The translations under genes and the position numbers were made by a program. A stretch of 48,355 nucleotides of DNA from JBFMHP01 sp040752855 (GTDB taxonomy: Bacteria; Pseudomonadota; Gammaproteobacteria; RBG-16-57-12): contig JBFMHP010000016.1 of NCBI GenBank assembly GCA_040752855.1, forward strand, positions 1 to 48,355, in the 5' to 3' direction. Below the pieces are notes generated by a model that had not been told where the DNA came from, ran no database searches, and saw only the letters and a program-made list of their open reading frames with translations. This document shows, one piece after another, positions 15,596 to 24,589 of the stretch. Numbering within the stretch: position 1 is the stretch's first letter; each line of letters opens with the position of its first letter.

Positions 15596-16942
15596 CTAGC
15601 GCTTGCGCCGCTTAAGCCAGATCAGCAGGCCGGCCAGCAGCAGCCCGCCGGGGATCAGCAAAAAGAAGCCGAAGCCGATGATGCCCTGCGCCGTGGGCGA
15701 GAATTCCAGATGCGGGTCGACCGTGGTCTGCGCCGGAATGGTGACGAGGTTGTCATCGTGCGCCAGCCAGTTGAGCAGGTTCAATCCGAGTTCCAGATTG
15801 GCGCCGTTGCCGAGATAGGTGTTGGCGAGGAAGTCCGCATCGCCGACCACGGCCACTCGCTGTTCGCGGCCGGCTTCGCTATGCTGGCGCGTGAGGCTTA
15901 CGGCCAGGGTGACGGGGCCGGGAAGGTCGCCCTCGCCGAATTCGGCGCGATCGACGATCTTGTCGGTCTCCAGCCAGCTGCGGCTCATGGTGGCGAGCAG
16001 GGTCGCGGTGTTCCAGGTGCCGGACTGCTGGACTTCGATCCCGCGCGCCTGGGGGAAGAGGGTGAGCGCGGTGAGGTTCTGGGTGACGGGGTGGCGCGAG
16101 TACTCGGCGATCAAGGCAAAGCGCGGATCGTTGATGCCGAGCAGCTGGGTGGTGGGGTCGACGATCACCCCGTCGAGCACCTTGACGCCGAGGTCCGCGG
16201 CCAGCGCATCGAGTTTCGGTTGTCCGCCGCCGTCGGCCAGCCACAGCAGGTTGCCGCCCTTGGCGACGAAGTCGCGCACGATTTCCACCTCACCCGGCAG
16301 CAGCGCGGTCTGCGGATCGGCGATCACCAAGACGGAGGTGTTCGTGGGCAGCTGCGGCTGCGTGGCCAGGTTGAGCATCTGGACGTTCAGCCCCTTCTGC
16401 TTGAGCTGGGCGCCGAATTGGATGAAATCATGATTGGCCTGGCCTTGGGGGCTGCGTTCGCCGTGGCCTTCGAGAAACACCACCCAGCGTTCCTGCGCGC
16501 GCGCCAGACGTTGCAGGGTGTTGGTGATCTCCTGCTCGGATTGACTCTTGAGGTTTTCGCGTTTTTCGCCGTAGCTCACCACCATCTCACCTTCGACGGT
16601 GATGCCTTCGTCGCGCACGCGTTCGGGATCGGCATCGGGGTTGATGAAGTTCAGCCGGATGTCGGACTTGACGCGCTGGTATTTGGCCCAGACATCCATG
16701 ATCGGGCGGCGCAGCGATTCATCGTCGCGCGCAAAGGCGGTGACCTCGATCGGGCCTTGCATTTGTTCTAGCAGGGTCTTGCTCGCCTCTGACAGGGTGT
16801 TGCGCGCGTTGGCGGTCCAGTCGGCCTGGAAGTGATAACGCGTGCTCAGCCAGCCGAGCAGGCCGATGACGGCGAGGAACAGGATCAGGAAGATCCATTG
16901 CTGGAGTCTCAATTGCGCGCGGGTAGGATGTTGGGTGCTCAT
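15596..16942 (-). CDS. gldG: GldG-like ABC-transporter auxiliary protein
   Basis: The 448-residue product has an N-terminal membrane helix (WIFLILFLAVIGLLGWLSTR), a large periplasmic region with the GldG/ABC-type uncharacterised transport domain (VVFLEGHGERSP, VLVIADPQTALLPGEVEIV, GGNLLWLADGGG), and a C-terminal helix (IIGFGFFLLIPGGLLLAGLL) with a basic tail. In Flavobacterium the GldA-GldF-GldG exporter is needed for gliding; in proteobacteria its role is not settled. The ATG at 16942 was chosen; a TTG at 16954 is possible. It lies 24 bp after gldF. Confidence 0.85.
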   Translation of the reverse strand: MSTQHPTRAQLRLQQWIFLILFLAVIGLLGWLSTRYHFQADWTANARNTLSEASKTLLEQMQGPIEVTAFARDDESLRRPIMDVWAKYQRVKSDIRLNFINPDADPERVRDEGITVEGEMVVSYGEKRENLKSQSEQEITNTLQRLARAQERWVVFLEGHGERSPQGQANHDFIQFGAQLKQKGLNVQMLNLATQPQLPTNTSVLVIADPQTALLPGEVEIVRDFVAKGGNLLWLADGGGQPKLDALAADLGVKVLDGVIVDPTTQLLGINDPRFALIAEYSRHPVTQNLTALTLFPQARGIEVQQSGTWNTATLLATMSRSWLETDKIVDRAEFGEGDLPGPVTLAVSLTRQHSEAGREQRVAVVGDADFLANTYLGNGANLELGLNLLNWLAHDDNLVTIPAQTTVDPHLEFSPTAQGIIGFGFFLLIPGGLLLAGLLIWLKRRKR

Positions 16943-16966
16943 GATGCGATTCAATTCTATTGTCTA

Positions 16967-17716
16967 TTAATGTTGGGTGCGGTCGGCGTCGAGGCGGCGG
17001 ATTGCCAGCACGATAAAGGTCGTGATGAACAGCAGGAAATAGGCGATGTCGGCGCTGTTGAATACGCCCTTCAGCAAGGGCTCAAAGTGATTGAGCATGG
17101 AGAGATGAGCCAGTATGGAATTGGGATCGCCGCTGTTGCCCATCCAGTTGATGATCCACAGGAGCAACAGCGCGCCGAAGGTGGTGATGGCCGCCACTGC
17201 CGGATGCGTGGTCAGGCTGGACATGTACAGACCGATGGCCGCGAAGCTCGCCAGCAGCAACAGCAGACCGAGCAGGCCGGAGGCGAGCATGCCGAAGTCC
17301 AGGCTCCCGCCCATCAGCAGCGAGAGCGGCATCAGCGTGATCAAGCCGAGCATGATCAGCAAAAAGCCGAGCACGCCGCAGAATTTTCCGAGGATGATCT
17401 CGCTCATGGAAAGCGGTGCGGAGAACAGCAGGCTCAGGGTTTGATTGCGCCGTTCCTCGCTGATCAGGCGCATGGTGAGCAGCGGCACCACCAGCAGCAG
17501 CACCACCGCGGCGTTGCCGAACAGGGGCGCGACCACCACCTCGGTGACGCCGGGACGGTCTTCCATCATGGCGATCTGCGCCTGCCAGGTCATGAAGGTG
17601 TCGATCTGGCTGAGGAACATGAAGCCGAGTAGCAGTTGCACCACGGCCAGGATCGCCCAGGCCAACGGTGAGAGAAACATGCTGCGCAATTCGCGTGCGG
17701 CGACGGTGAAGATCAT
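16967..17716 (-). CDS. gldF: ABC-2 type permease, GldF-like
   Basis: The 249-residue product has six predicted membrane segments, including LAWAILAVVQLLLGFMFLSQ, VVLLLVVPLLTMRLI, GVLGFLLIMLGLITLMPLSL and AAITTFGALLLLWIINWMG. The motif LLTMRLISEERRNQTLSLL after the second segment is typical of ABC-2 exporter permeases. It starts on the last base of the gldA stop (TAATG overlap) and would form the transmembrane part of the transporter with GldA. Confidence 0.88.
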   Translation of the reverse strand: MIFTVAARELRSMFLSPLAWAILAVVQLLLGFMFLSQIDTFMTWQAQIAMMEDRPGVTEVVVAPLFGNAAVVLLLVVPLLTMRLISEERRNQTLSLLFSAPLSMSEIILGKFCGVLGFLLIMLGLITLMPLSLLMGGSLDFGMLASGLLGLLLLLASFAAIGLYMSSLTTHPAVAAITTFGALLLLWIINWMGNSGDPNSILAHLSMLNHFEPLLKGVFNSADIAYFLLFITTFIVLAIRRLDADRTQH

Positions 17717-18690
17717 TACGCTACCTCCTGTTCAACGTGCGGTGCGGCGGGTTCGCTGCATGTGAGATCGACGAAGATTTCCTCCAGCGTGCGCCGCTCG
17801 GGGGTGAGTTCGCACAAGCCCCAGTTTTGCTGCACCGACAGCTCGACCAGCCGCTCGGCCGGATTCTGCTCCGGCAGGTAGTGCAGGCGGAAGCGCTGCG
17901 GTTCGAGTGTCTCCACGGTGGTCACGCCGGGGATGGCGCTCAAGGCGTTTTTGTTGGGGCCGCGGGTGAATTGCACCAGCAGGCTCGAGGTCTGCATACG
18001 CTGATTGAGTCCGGCAATGGTGTCGTTGTATACCAGCCGGCCTTTGTTGATGATCTGCACGCGATTGCAGGTGCTCAGCACCTCCGGCAGGATGTGGGTC
18101 GAAAGAATGACGCTGTGTTCCTTGCCCAGATCGCGGATGAGTTCGCGGATCTCGCGGATCTGGATCGGGTCGAGTCCGACGGTCGGTTCATCCAGGATCA
18201 CCAGATCCGGCGCGTGGATGATCGCCTGGGCGATGCCCACGCGCTGCTGGAAGCCCTTGGAGAGATTGCCGATCAGCCGCCGGCCCACCTCGTCCAAGCC
18301 GCAGCGGGCCTTCGCATTGGCCAGGGCCTGGGCGCGCTGCGGCGGACGAATGCGATTGAGCCGCGCGCAGTAACTCAAATATTCGTCCACGGTCAGCTCG
18401 CGATAGACCGGCGGCTGTTCCGGCAGATAGCCGAGCAGCATCTTGGCCTGCTTGGGCTCGTCGAGGATGTCGTGGCCGTTGATGGTGATGCTGCCGCGGC
18501 TCGGTGAGAGATTGCCAGTGAGCATCTTCATGGTGGTGGACTTGCCGGCGCCGTTGGGGCCGAGGAAGCCCAGCACCTCGCCGCGGTTCAGCGTGAAGCT
18601 GATGTCCTGCACGGCCTGGATCGGGCCGAAGTGGCGGGAGAGGTGTTCGACGGACAGAAGGACTTCGGAATGCGGTGTTTGCGCTGTCAC
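17716..18690 (-). CDS. gldA: ABC-transporter ATPase, GldA-like
   Basis: The 324-residue ATPase carries a Walker A motif (GPNGAGKST), the signature NLSKGFQQRVG, Walker B LVILDEPTVGLDP and the switch histidine in ILSTHILPE. The extra C-terminal domain of about 90 residues is typical of the DrrA/GldA group, which pairs with ABC-2 permeases. It is the first gene of the operon gldA-gldF-gldG-DUF4340-mutM and is transcribed divergently from the hydantoinase gene, with an 88-bp shared regulatory region. A TATGAT/ATCATA element at 18733-18738 may serve as a -10 box for one side. Confidence 0.92.
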   Translation of the reverse strand: MTAQTPHSEVLLSVEHLSRHFGPIQAVQDISFTLNRGEVLGFLGPNGAGKSTTMKMLTGNLSPSRGSITINGHDILDEPKQAKMLLGYLPEQPPVYRELTVDEYLSYCARLNRIRPPQRAQALANAKARCGLDEVGRRLIGNLSKGFQQRVGIAQAIIHAPDLVILDEPTVGLDPIQIREIRELIRDLGKEHSVILSTHILPEVLSTCNRVQIINKGRLVYNDTIAGLNQRMQTSSLLVQFTRGPNKNALSAIPGVTTVETLEPQRFRLHYLPEQNPAERLVELSVQQNWGLCELTPERRTLEEIFVDLTCSEPAAPHVEQEVA

Positions 18691-18778
18691 GGGTAAGGTA
18701 CTCTCACTGATCTCTGATCGTGTTCGGGCTTATATGATAGATTTGGTCTGAAAAAGATCAAGACGAGTTTCAAAAGAT

Positions 18779-20746
18779 ATGTGGTTGGGTGTTGATACCG
18801 GGGGCACGTTCACAGATTTTGTGCTCTACGATGGGCAAGCGCTGCGGGTGCACAAGGTGCTCTCCACGCCGCACGCCCCCGAGCGGGCGATCCTGCAGGG
18901 GATGCGCGAGCTGGGGCTCGATGAGGCGCAGACGCTGCAACGCCTGCGTATCGTGCACGGTTCGACCGTGGCCACCAACGCGGTGCTCGAGGGCAAGGGG
19001 GCGCGCACCGCCTATATTGCCAATTACGGCCTGGGCGATCTGCTGACCATCGGCCGGCAGAACCGTGCCGAACTCTATAATCTGCAACCGCAGCCCCGGC
19101 CGGCGCCGGTGCAGCAAGCGCTGTGCCTGGAGACCGGCGGACGGCTGGGGGCCAATGGCGAGGTCGTCGAGCCGCTGACCGAGACCGAACTGCAAACGCT
19201 GGCCGCGCAGCTCGCGCGGCTGGCCCCCGAGGCGGTGGCGATCAATCTGTTGTTTTCTTTTCTCGATGACCGCTTCGAGCGGGCGATCGAAGCGATCGTT
19301 CCCGAGGGCGTTTTTGTGTCGCGCTCCTCATCGGTGCTGCCCGAGTATCGCGAATACGAACGCGGCATCGCCACCTGGCTCAATGCTCGGGTGGGACCGC
19401 TGATGCAGCGCTATTTGCAGCGTCTTAAGCAGGCCACGGTGCCGGCGCAACTGGCCATCATGCAGAGTTCCGGCGGGACGCTCGCCGTCGAGCAGGCGGC
19501 GCGGCACGCCGTGCGACTGTTGCTCTCGGGGCCGGCCGGGGGGCTGGCGGGCGCGCAATTCATCGGCGCGATGGCCGGATGCGACCGGCTGCTCACCTTC
19601 GACATGGGCGGCACCTCGACCGATGTCGCGCTGATCGACGGCGAGATCGCGCTCACCAATGAAGGGCGCATCGGACCGTATCCCGTGGCGGTGCCGATGG
19701 TCGATCTGCATACCATCGGCGCCGGCGGCGGCTCGCTCGCCTATCTGGACGAAGGCGGCATGCTTCAGGTCGGCCCGCAATCGGCCGGGGCCGATCCGGG
19801 GCCGGTGTGTTATGGGCGCGGCGGGCGGCAGGTCACCGTGACGGATGCCAATCTCATCCTCGGGCGGCTGCGGCCCGAGGCGTTTTTGGGCGGCAGGATG
19901 CCGCTGGACGTGGAGGCCGCGCACACCGCCATGCGCGAGCTCGCCGGGCGGCTCGGTCTCGATGTGGAGCAGGCCGCCCGGGGGATCATCGATATTGCCA
20001 ACGAGCACATGGCACGCGCCCTGCGCGTGATGTCGGTGCAGCGCGGCGTCGATCCCAAGACGCTCACGCTGACCTCCTTCGGCGGGGCGGGTGGGCTGCA
20101 CGTCTGCGCCCTGGCCGAGGCGCTGAAGATCGAACGCGCCCTGGTGCCGGTGCACGGCGGCGTGCTCTCGGCGCTGGGCATGCTGGCGGCCCCGCGCGCG
20201 CGAGAGCTTTCGCGCACACTCAATGTGCGGCTCGATCACATCTCCCCGGAGCAGCTGGCGCTGGGTTTTGAGGAACTGCTCTCGGCGGGGCGCGCTGAGC
20301 TGCTGGCCGAGGGCGCCGCGGAAGCGGATATCGTCGCGCGGCGCAGCCTCGACCTGCGCTATCAGGGCCAGGCCCATGCGCTGAATCTCCCCTGGAGTGA
20401 CGATGCGGCCGCATTGGTCGAGCTCTTTCATGCCCGGCACGCCCAGCGTTACGGCCATGCGCTCGGCTTTGCCGTCGAGGTGCTCAACCTTCGGCTCAGT
20501 CTAAGGGTCGCCGGCACCGCTCTGCCGCTGAATGACATGCCCGTGCTCCGCGCCGCGCCGGGTGAAGTCCGCTGTGCCGGCATCGACCAGCCCATTCCAC
20601 TTTGGCAGCGCATGGCGCTGGAGCCCGAGCGGGAGAATGCCGGACCGGCCCTGATCGTCGACGCCGTCTCCACCACCTATCTCGCCCCGGGCTGGCGTGT
20701 ACGCCGCGATCGCTTCGGTAATCTACTGTTAAGCCGCGAATTGTAA
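18779..20746 (+). CDS. Hydantoinase/oxoprolinase A-subunit family protein
   Basis: The 655-residue product has the two ASKHA-type nucleotide-binding motifs of HyuA: LGVDTGGTFTDFVLYDG at the N-terminus and FDMGGTSTDVALIDG near residue 280. IGAGGGSLAYLDEGG and GAGGLHVCALAE are also typical. The family performs ATP-dependent opening of hydantoin or 5-oxoproline rings, or acetone or acetophenone carboxylation, generally with a HyuB-type subunit. No HyuB gene follows within the window: the next gene is a chemoreceptor. The substrate is therefore open; a tetrahydromethanopterin-type or orphan role has also been seen for lone HyuA genes. It is divergent from gldA. Confidence 0.88.
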   Translation: MWLGVDTGGTFTDFVLYDGQALRVHKVLSTPHAPERAILQGMRELGLDEAQTLQRLRIVHGSTVATNAVLEGKGARTAYIANYGLGDLLTIGRQNRAELYNLQPQPRPAPVQQALCLETGGRLGANGEVVEPLTETELQTLAAQLARLAPEAVAINLLFSFLDDRFERAIEAIVPEGVFVSRSSSVLPEYREYERGIATWLNARVGPLMQRYLQRLKQATVPAQLAIMQSSGGTLAVEQAARHAVRLLLSGPAGGLAGAQFIGAMAGCDRLLTFDMGGTSTDVALIDGEIALTNEGRIGPYPVAVPMVDLHTIGAGGGSLAYLDEGGMLQVGPQSAGADPGPVCYGRGGRQVTVTDANLILGRLRPEAFLGGRMPLDVEAAHTAMRELAGRLGLDVEQAARGIIDIANEHMARALRVMSVQRGVDPKTLTLTSFGGAGGLHVCALAEALKIERALVPVHGGVLSALGMLAAPRARELSRTLNVRLDHISPEQLALGFEELLSAGRAELLAEGAAEADIVARRSLDLRYQGQAHALNLPWSDDAAALVELFHARHAQRYGHALGFAVEVLNLRLSLRVAGTALPLNDMPVLRAAPGEVRCAGIDQPIPLWQRMALEPERENAGPALIVDAVSTTYLAPGWRVRRDRFGNLLLSREL

Positions 20747-20793
20747 ACTTTGGTCAACCGGAGTGCGGCTTTATTTTTTTTTAATCTTTTGCC

Positions 20794-20820
20794 TCAACTA
20801 CTGCGCGCCGAGGCCGATAA
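20794..20820 (+). promoter_or_regulatory. Sigma-28 (FliA) type promoter of the chemoreceptor gene
   Basis: A perfect GCCGATAA -10 element lies at 20813-20820. TCAA, three of four matches to TAAA, lies at 20794-20797 with the standard 15-bp spacing. Transcription would start near 20827, about 55 bp before the receptor ATG at 20881. Sigma-28 controls late flagellar and chemotaxis genes, which fits the product. The upstream half of the -35 extension (GTTT) is not conserved. Confidence 0.75.
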
Positions 20821-20880
20821 CCACCCAGATTTCCTTCGAACACCGGCAAGAGCGATTAAAACGAATTATCCCATTGGTGG

Positions 20881-22512
20881 ATGGAAACCATGCTGCTATC
20901 GAATCTGAATAATTTGGGCTGGAAGATGAAAACCCTTCTGTTTTCAGGGGTTTTTATTTTGGGCATCATCGCGGTGGGCCTGATGGGCTCTTATACCATT
21001 TATACCCAGAACCTCTCGGTACAACGCGCCATGAGCAATTCCCAGGAGCGGGTGGACAAGGCCGCCGACAGCCGCGCCATCCTGCTCGACATGATGCGCG
21101 CGCAGGCCCAACTGATCGCCGAGGCGGAGCAGGACCAAATCCGCACCGCCTCAGTCAACGCCATCCGTTCCCTTTCGCTGCTGGATGAAAACATTCAGAA
21201 TCTGGAGCAGAGCCTGCAAGGCAATGCGAAGGTCAAGGAGTTGAGCGCCACGCTGGCCGAGACCCGCCCGGCGCTGATGCAGGTGATCAAGGCCGCGCGC
21301 GCCAATGACGATGAGACGGCGATGCTCAAGACCAAGGAGATGATGCATTCGCTCACGCGCATCGAGGAGCTTTCTCAGCAGATCGTCGAGGCGGAACGCG
21401 AGGCCATGCTGGGCATGATGAGCGAGCAGCAACAAGCCGGCTATGAGGCGATCATGGCGCTCGTCGTCGCTATCGGCGTGTTCGTGGTCGGCGCCATCGG
21501 TTTGAGTATTATCGTGGCGCACAAGGTCACCCGGCCACTGGGCGCATTGCAGGCCTCGATGGAGTCATTGTCCAACGGCGATCTGCGCCTGAAACTCGGC
21601 GAGGCGGGCAAGGATGAGATCGGATTGACGATCGCCGCGATGTCCAAGACCATCCAGGAGCTCCACAGCATCGTCTCCCGCATCGACGAAGGGGCCAACG
21701 GCGTCGGCGGCGAGGCGGCGGTGATCAACAAGTCGGCCGACGTCATCCGCTGCATTTCCAAAAAGCTGCATGAAAGCGTGGCGCAACTGATGCAGCAATC
21801 CGAGGCGATCATGAATTACGGCGGCCATGTCGGTGAGAACATCGATCATGCCGATCGCGCCGCGGTCGAGGCCTCCAAGGTCTCGCGCCATGTCACGGAG
21901 CTGATCGGCTCGACGCTGGCGGGCTTCGAACGGTTTCAGTCCAATCTGGAACAGACCCGCAAGGTGACCGAAGATCTCTCGCGCGCCACCGAGATGATCG
22001 CCACCATCACCGGCTCGATCCAGGACATCTCCGGGCAGACCAATCTGCTGGCGTTGAATGCCGCGATCGAGGCGGCGCGCGCCGGCGAGCATGGGCGCGG
22101 GTTCGCCGTGGTCGCCGATGAGGTGCGCAATCTCGCCACGCGCACCGATTCCTTCGCCAGCGAGATCGCCGGTTTGGTGGCCGCCGTCTCGGGCGATGTC
22201 GGCCGCGCCACGGAGATGCTCGGCAAGACCGTGGAGGAGGCGCGCGCCAATATCGCCCACCTGCAAAAGGTCGCCGAGGCAGTCGAGTTGAGCGCCGAGC
22301 AGGTCATCGCGATCCAGAACATCATGCAGCGCGCGGTGCAGGTGATCGCCGACCAGAAGCGGTCGATCGAGACCGTGCACGAGGCCGTCAACCGCCTGAG
22401 CGAACTGAGCGCCAATGGCAATGAACAGACGCAAAATTTGCGCACCTCAGCCGAATCGATGACGGTGGCGGCCGAGGAGCTGCGGCAAGTGGTAAATAGA
22501 TTCAAACTGTGA
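20881..22512 (+). CDS. Methyl-accepting chemotaxis protein
   Basis: The 543-residue receptor has a first membrane helix (residues about 17-40, LLFSGVFILGIIAVGLMGSY), a four-helix-bundle periplasmic domain (about 40-190), a second helix (IMALVVAIGVFVVGAIGLSI), a HAMP domain (VTRPLGALQASMESLSNGDL) and a cytoplasmic signalling domain with the conserved hairpin DISGQTNLLALNAAIEAARA. There is no CheR-binding pentapeptide at the end (NRFKL), so adaptation would depend on other receptors. A sigma-28 type promoter lies upstream. Only 26 bp separate its stop from the peroxidase gene, so the four genes 20881-24568 may be co-transcribed. The ligand is unknown; a redox or peroxide-related cue is a guess from context. 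Confidence 0.95.
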   Translation: METMLLSNLNNLGWKMKTLLFSGVFILGIIAVGLMGSYTIYTQNLSVQRAMSNSQERVDKAADSRAILLDMMRAQAQLIAEAEQDQIRTASVNAIRSLSLLDENIQNLEQSLQGNAKVKELSATLAETRPALMQVIKAARANDDETAMLKTKEMMHSLTRIEELSQQIVEAEREAMLGMMSEQQQAGYEAIMALVVAIGVFVVGAIGLSIIVAHKVTRPLGALQASMESLSNGDLRLKLGEAGKDEIGLTIAAMSKTIQELHSIVSRIDEGANGVGGEAAVINKSADVIRCISKKLHESVAQLMQQSEAIMNYGGHVGENIDHADRAAVEASKVSRHVTELIGSTLAGFERFQSNLEQTRKVTEDLSRATEMIATITGSIQDISGQTNLLALNAAIEAARAGEHGRGFAVVADEVRNLATRTDSFASEIAGLVAAVSGDVGRATEMLGKTVEEARANIAHLQKVAEAVELSAEQVIAIQNIMQRAVQVIADQKRSIETVHEAVNRLSELSANGNEQTQNLRTSAESMTVAAEELRQVVNRFKL

Positions 22513-22538
22513 AACAAGAGTGAACGAGAGGCGTATCG

Positions 22539-23555
22539 ATGAAACTGAAGATGAATAAGAAAATGTTGATGACAGTCGCGGTGGGGGCGGCGCTGCTGGG
22601 CGCCGGCGGGGCGGCGTGGGCTGCCAAGTCCGATTACCTCATGCCCGCGGCGGTGCCCGCGCCCGAGGATAATGCCACCACGCCGGCGCGCGTGGAGTTG
22701 GGCAAAAACCTGTTTTTCGATCCGCGGCTTTCGGGGTCCAATTGGATCAGTTGCGCCACCTGCCACAATCCCGCGCTGGGCTGGTCCGACGGCTTGCCCA
22801 CCGCCATCGGCCACGGTATGCACACCATAGCGCGCGCCACCCCCACCGTGCTCAATACCGCCTTTAACCAATTCCAGTTCTGGGACGGGCGCGCGCGCTC
22901 CCTGGAGGAGCAGGCGGTCGGCCCGATCCAGGCCGATGGGGAGATGCATCAGAACATGGAAGAACTGATCAAGGAGCTGAGCGCGATCAAGGGCTATGTC
23001 GAGATGTTTGAAAAGGCCTATCCCGGCCAAGGCATCACCGAGGAAACCATCGGCAAGGCCATCGCCGCCTTCGAGCGTACCGTGATCGCCACCGACGCTC
23101 CCTTCGACCGCTGGATCAAAGGCGACGAGAAAGCGATCAGCGACTCCGCCAAGCGCGGGTTCGATCTGTTCGAAGGCAAGGCGCGGTGCAGCATCTGTCA
23201 CCAGAAGTTCAATTTCACCGATGATGGCTTCCACAATCTCGGCTTGAAGACCGACGGCCAGCCGGATCTCGGGCGCTACAACGTGCGCAAGGTGAAGGTG
23301 TTGCGCGGTGCGTTCAAGACGCCGACCCTGCGCGATGTCACCCTCACGGCGCCTTATATGCACAACGGCATGTACAAGACGCTCGAAGAGGTGGTTGATC
23401 ATTACAACCGCGGCGGCGACGACAAGACCGATCTGTCGCCGAACATGCAGCCGCTTAACTTGACGGCGCAAGAGAAGGCGGACCTGGTGGCGTTCATGAA
23501 GAGCCTGACCAGCATCCGTCCCATGCAAGTTACCATTCCAATTCTTCCGCAATAA
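22539..23555 (+). CDS. Di-haem cytochrome c peroxidase (CcpA/MauG family)
   Basis: The 338-residue periplasmic enzyme reduces hydrogen peroxide to water with electrons from small cytochromes or cupredoxins. It has a signal peptide (AVGAALLGAGGAAWA), haem motifs CATCH (72-76) and CSICH (217-221), and the conserved NTAFNQFQFWDGRARSLEEQ and TAPYMHNGMYKTLEEVV segments. The Met in PYMHNG fits the sixth ligand of the high-potential haem in true peroxidases. Length is standard. A GAGG lies before the ATG. The cupredoxin and di-haem cytochrome genes just downstream are natural electron donors. MauG-like protein-modifying activity cannot be excluded, but no partner gene supports it. Confidence 0.93.
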   Translation: MKLKMNKKMLMTVAVGAALLGAGGAAWAAKSDYLMPAAVPAPEDNATTPARVELGKNLFFDPRLSGSNWISCATCHNPALGWSDGLPTAIGHGMHTIARATPTVLNTAFNQFQFWDGRARSLEEQAVGPIQADGEMHQNMEELIKELSAIKGYVEMFEKAYPGQGITEETIGKAIAAFERTVIATDAPFDRWIKGDEKAISDSAKRGFDLFEGKARCSICHQKFNFTDDGFHNLGLKTDGQPDLGRYNVRKVKVLRGAFKTPTLRDVTLTAPYMHNGMYKTLEEVVDHYNRGGDDKTDLSPNMQPLNLTAQEKADLVAFMKSLTSIRPMQVTIPILPQ

Positions 23556-23567
23556 AGGGCCCAAAGC

Positions 23568-23906
23568 ATGAAATTCAGCAAGATTGTCAGTGTAATGTTC
23601 GGTATGGGAGTGTTGTGCGCGCTGCCGGCGCAGGCGGCGGAGTATGTCGTCGATCAGCAGAATAAGACCTTCGTCATGAACGGCAAGCAGGTAGAGAAGA
23701 TGTCGATCAACCAAGGCGATGTTATCCGGTTCAAGAACGCGGATACTTTCTTTCATAACATCTTTTCGCTGTCGGAAACGGCCACCTTCGACGTGGGTTC
23801 GTTTCCCAAGGGCGACTCACGCACCGTGAAGTTCGAGAAAAAGGGCAAGGTGGATATCGAGTGCGCAATTCATCCCGACATGTATCTGGAAGTGGACGTG
23901 AAATGA
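23568..23906 (+). CDS. Periplasmic cupredoxin (plastocyanin-like)
   Basis: The 112-residue product has a signal peptide (MFGMGVLCALPAQAAEY) and a single cupredoxin domain. The type 1 copper ligands are visible as His63 (FFHNIFSLS), Cys99, His102 and Met105 (ECAIHPDMYLEV). It resembles the plastocyanin-like proteins found next to MauG/CcpA genes. It probably carries single electrons to the peroxidase encoded 12 bp upstream. Its stop overlaps the ATG of the cytochrome gene (ATGA), so the two are translated together. Confidence 0.88.
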   Translation: MKFSKIVSVMFGMGVLCALPAQAAEYVVDQQNKTFVMNGKQVEKMSINQGDVIRFKNADTFFHNIFSLSETATFDVGSFPKGDSRTVKFEKKGKVDIECAIHPDMYLEVDVK

Positions 23907-24568
23907 CTAGAGCCAAACTTTTGTTGACCACGGCGCTGTCGCTGGCGCTGATGGCCGGTGGCGTCAATTCCGCTCAGGCCATCGACAGCCCCAAGGATGC
24001 GCGCGAGGCCAAGGCCAAGCCCGTCATCCGCGGCGGCATCGTATTCAAGGCCTATTGCGTGGTCTGTCACGGCGAGATCGGCAACGGCGTGGCGCGGGCG
24101 ACCAAGCTGTACGGCTCGGAGAAATTGGCGATCCGTCCGCTGGGGATGCACGAATACGAAAAGATCGTGCGCCTCGGCGGCGCGGGTGTGGGGCGTTCGC
24201 CGTATATGCCGCCATGGCAGGAGGAACTCTCAGAGGAGCAGATCAGCGATGTGCTGACCTACCTCGGTGTGGTGGGTGATCAGCTGCGCCGCGGCGAGGT
24301 GGTGTTCAAGACCAATTGCATCCTGTGTCACGGCATCAAGGGCAATGGTCAGGGCCGCGCCTCGGTGCTGTATGATCCCCGTCCCTCGGACCTTACCCGT
24401 TCAGACAAGAATGATGAATATAAAAAGATGATCATTACGCTCGGCGGCGAGGCGATGGGCCGTTCGGCGGTGATGCCGCCCTGGGGGCTGCAGATCAGCG
24501 AGCAGGAGATCGAGGATGTCGTGGCCTATGTGAAGACATTGCAGGCGCCCGCCGAGGGCGGCAAATAG
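23903..24568 (+). CDS. Di-haem c-type cytochrome
   Basis: The 221-residue product has a signal peptide (LLLTTALSLALMAGGVNSAQ) and two similar cytochrome c domains. The haem motifs are CVVCH (52-56) and CILCH (139-143), and both domains end in a Met-containing loop (YMPPWQEELSEEQISDVLTY and VMPPWGLQISEQEIEDVVAY) that should provide the axial methionine. The duplication is obvious by eye. The start at 23903 overlaps the cupredoxin stop. It is likely the electron entry point from the respiratory chain for the cupredoxin and peroxidase. A clear terminator follows. Confidence 0.92.
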   Translation: MTRAKLLLTTALSLALMAGGVNSAQAIDSPKDAREAKAKPVIRGGIVFKAYCVVCHGEIGNGVARATKLYGSEKLAIRPLGMHEYEKIVRLGGAGVGRSPYMPPWQEELSEEQISDVLTYLGVVGDQLRRGEVVFKTNCILCHGIKGNGQGRASVLYDPRPSDLTRSDKNDEYKKMIITLGGEAMGRSAVMPPWGLQISEQEIEDVVAYVKTLQAPAEGGK

Positions 24569-24589
24569 TTCATTGCCTCATTGCCTGTC

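Noticed and set aside
14750..16771. Plus-strand open frame of 673 residues opposite the DUF4340 and gldG genes
   Set aside because: It spans two well-recognised minus-strand genes and the junction between them, and has no recognisable motif of its own.
21936..23756. Minus-strand open frame of 606 residues opposite the chemoreceptor, peroxidase and cupredoxin genes
   Set aside because: It covers three real plus-strand genes and their junctions; the composition is that of a complementary-strand shadow.
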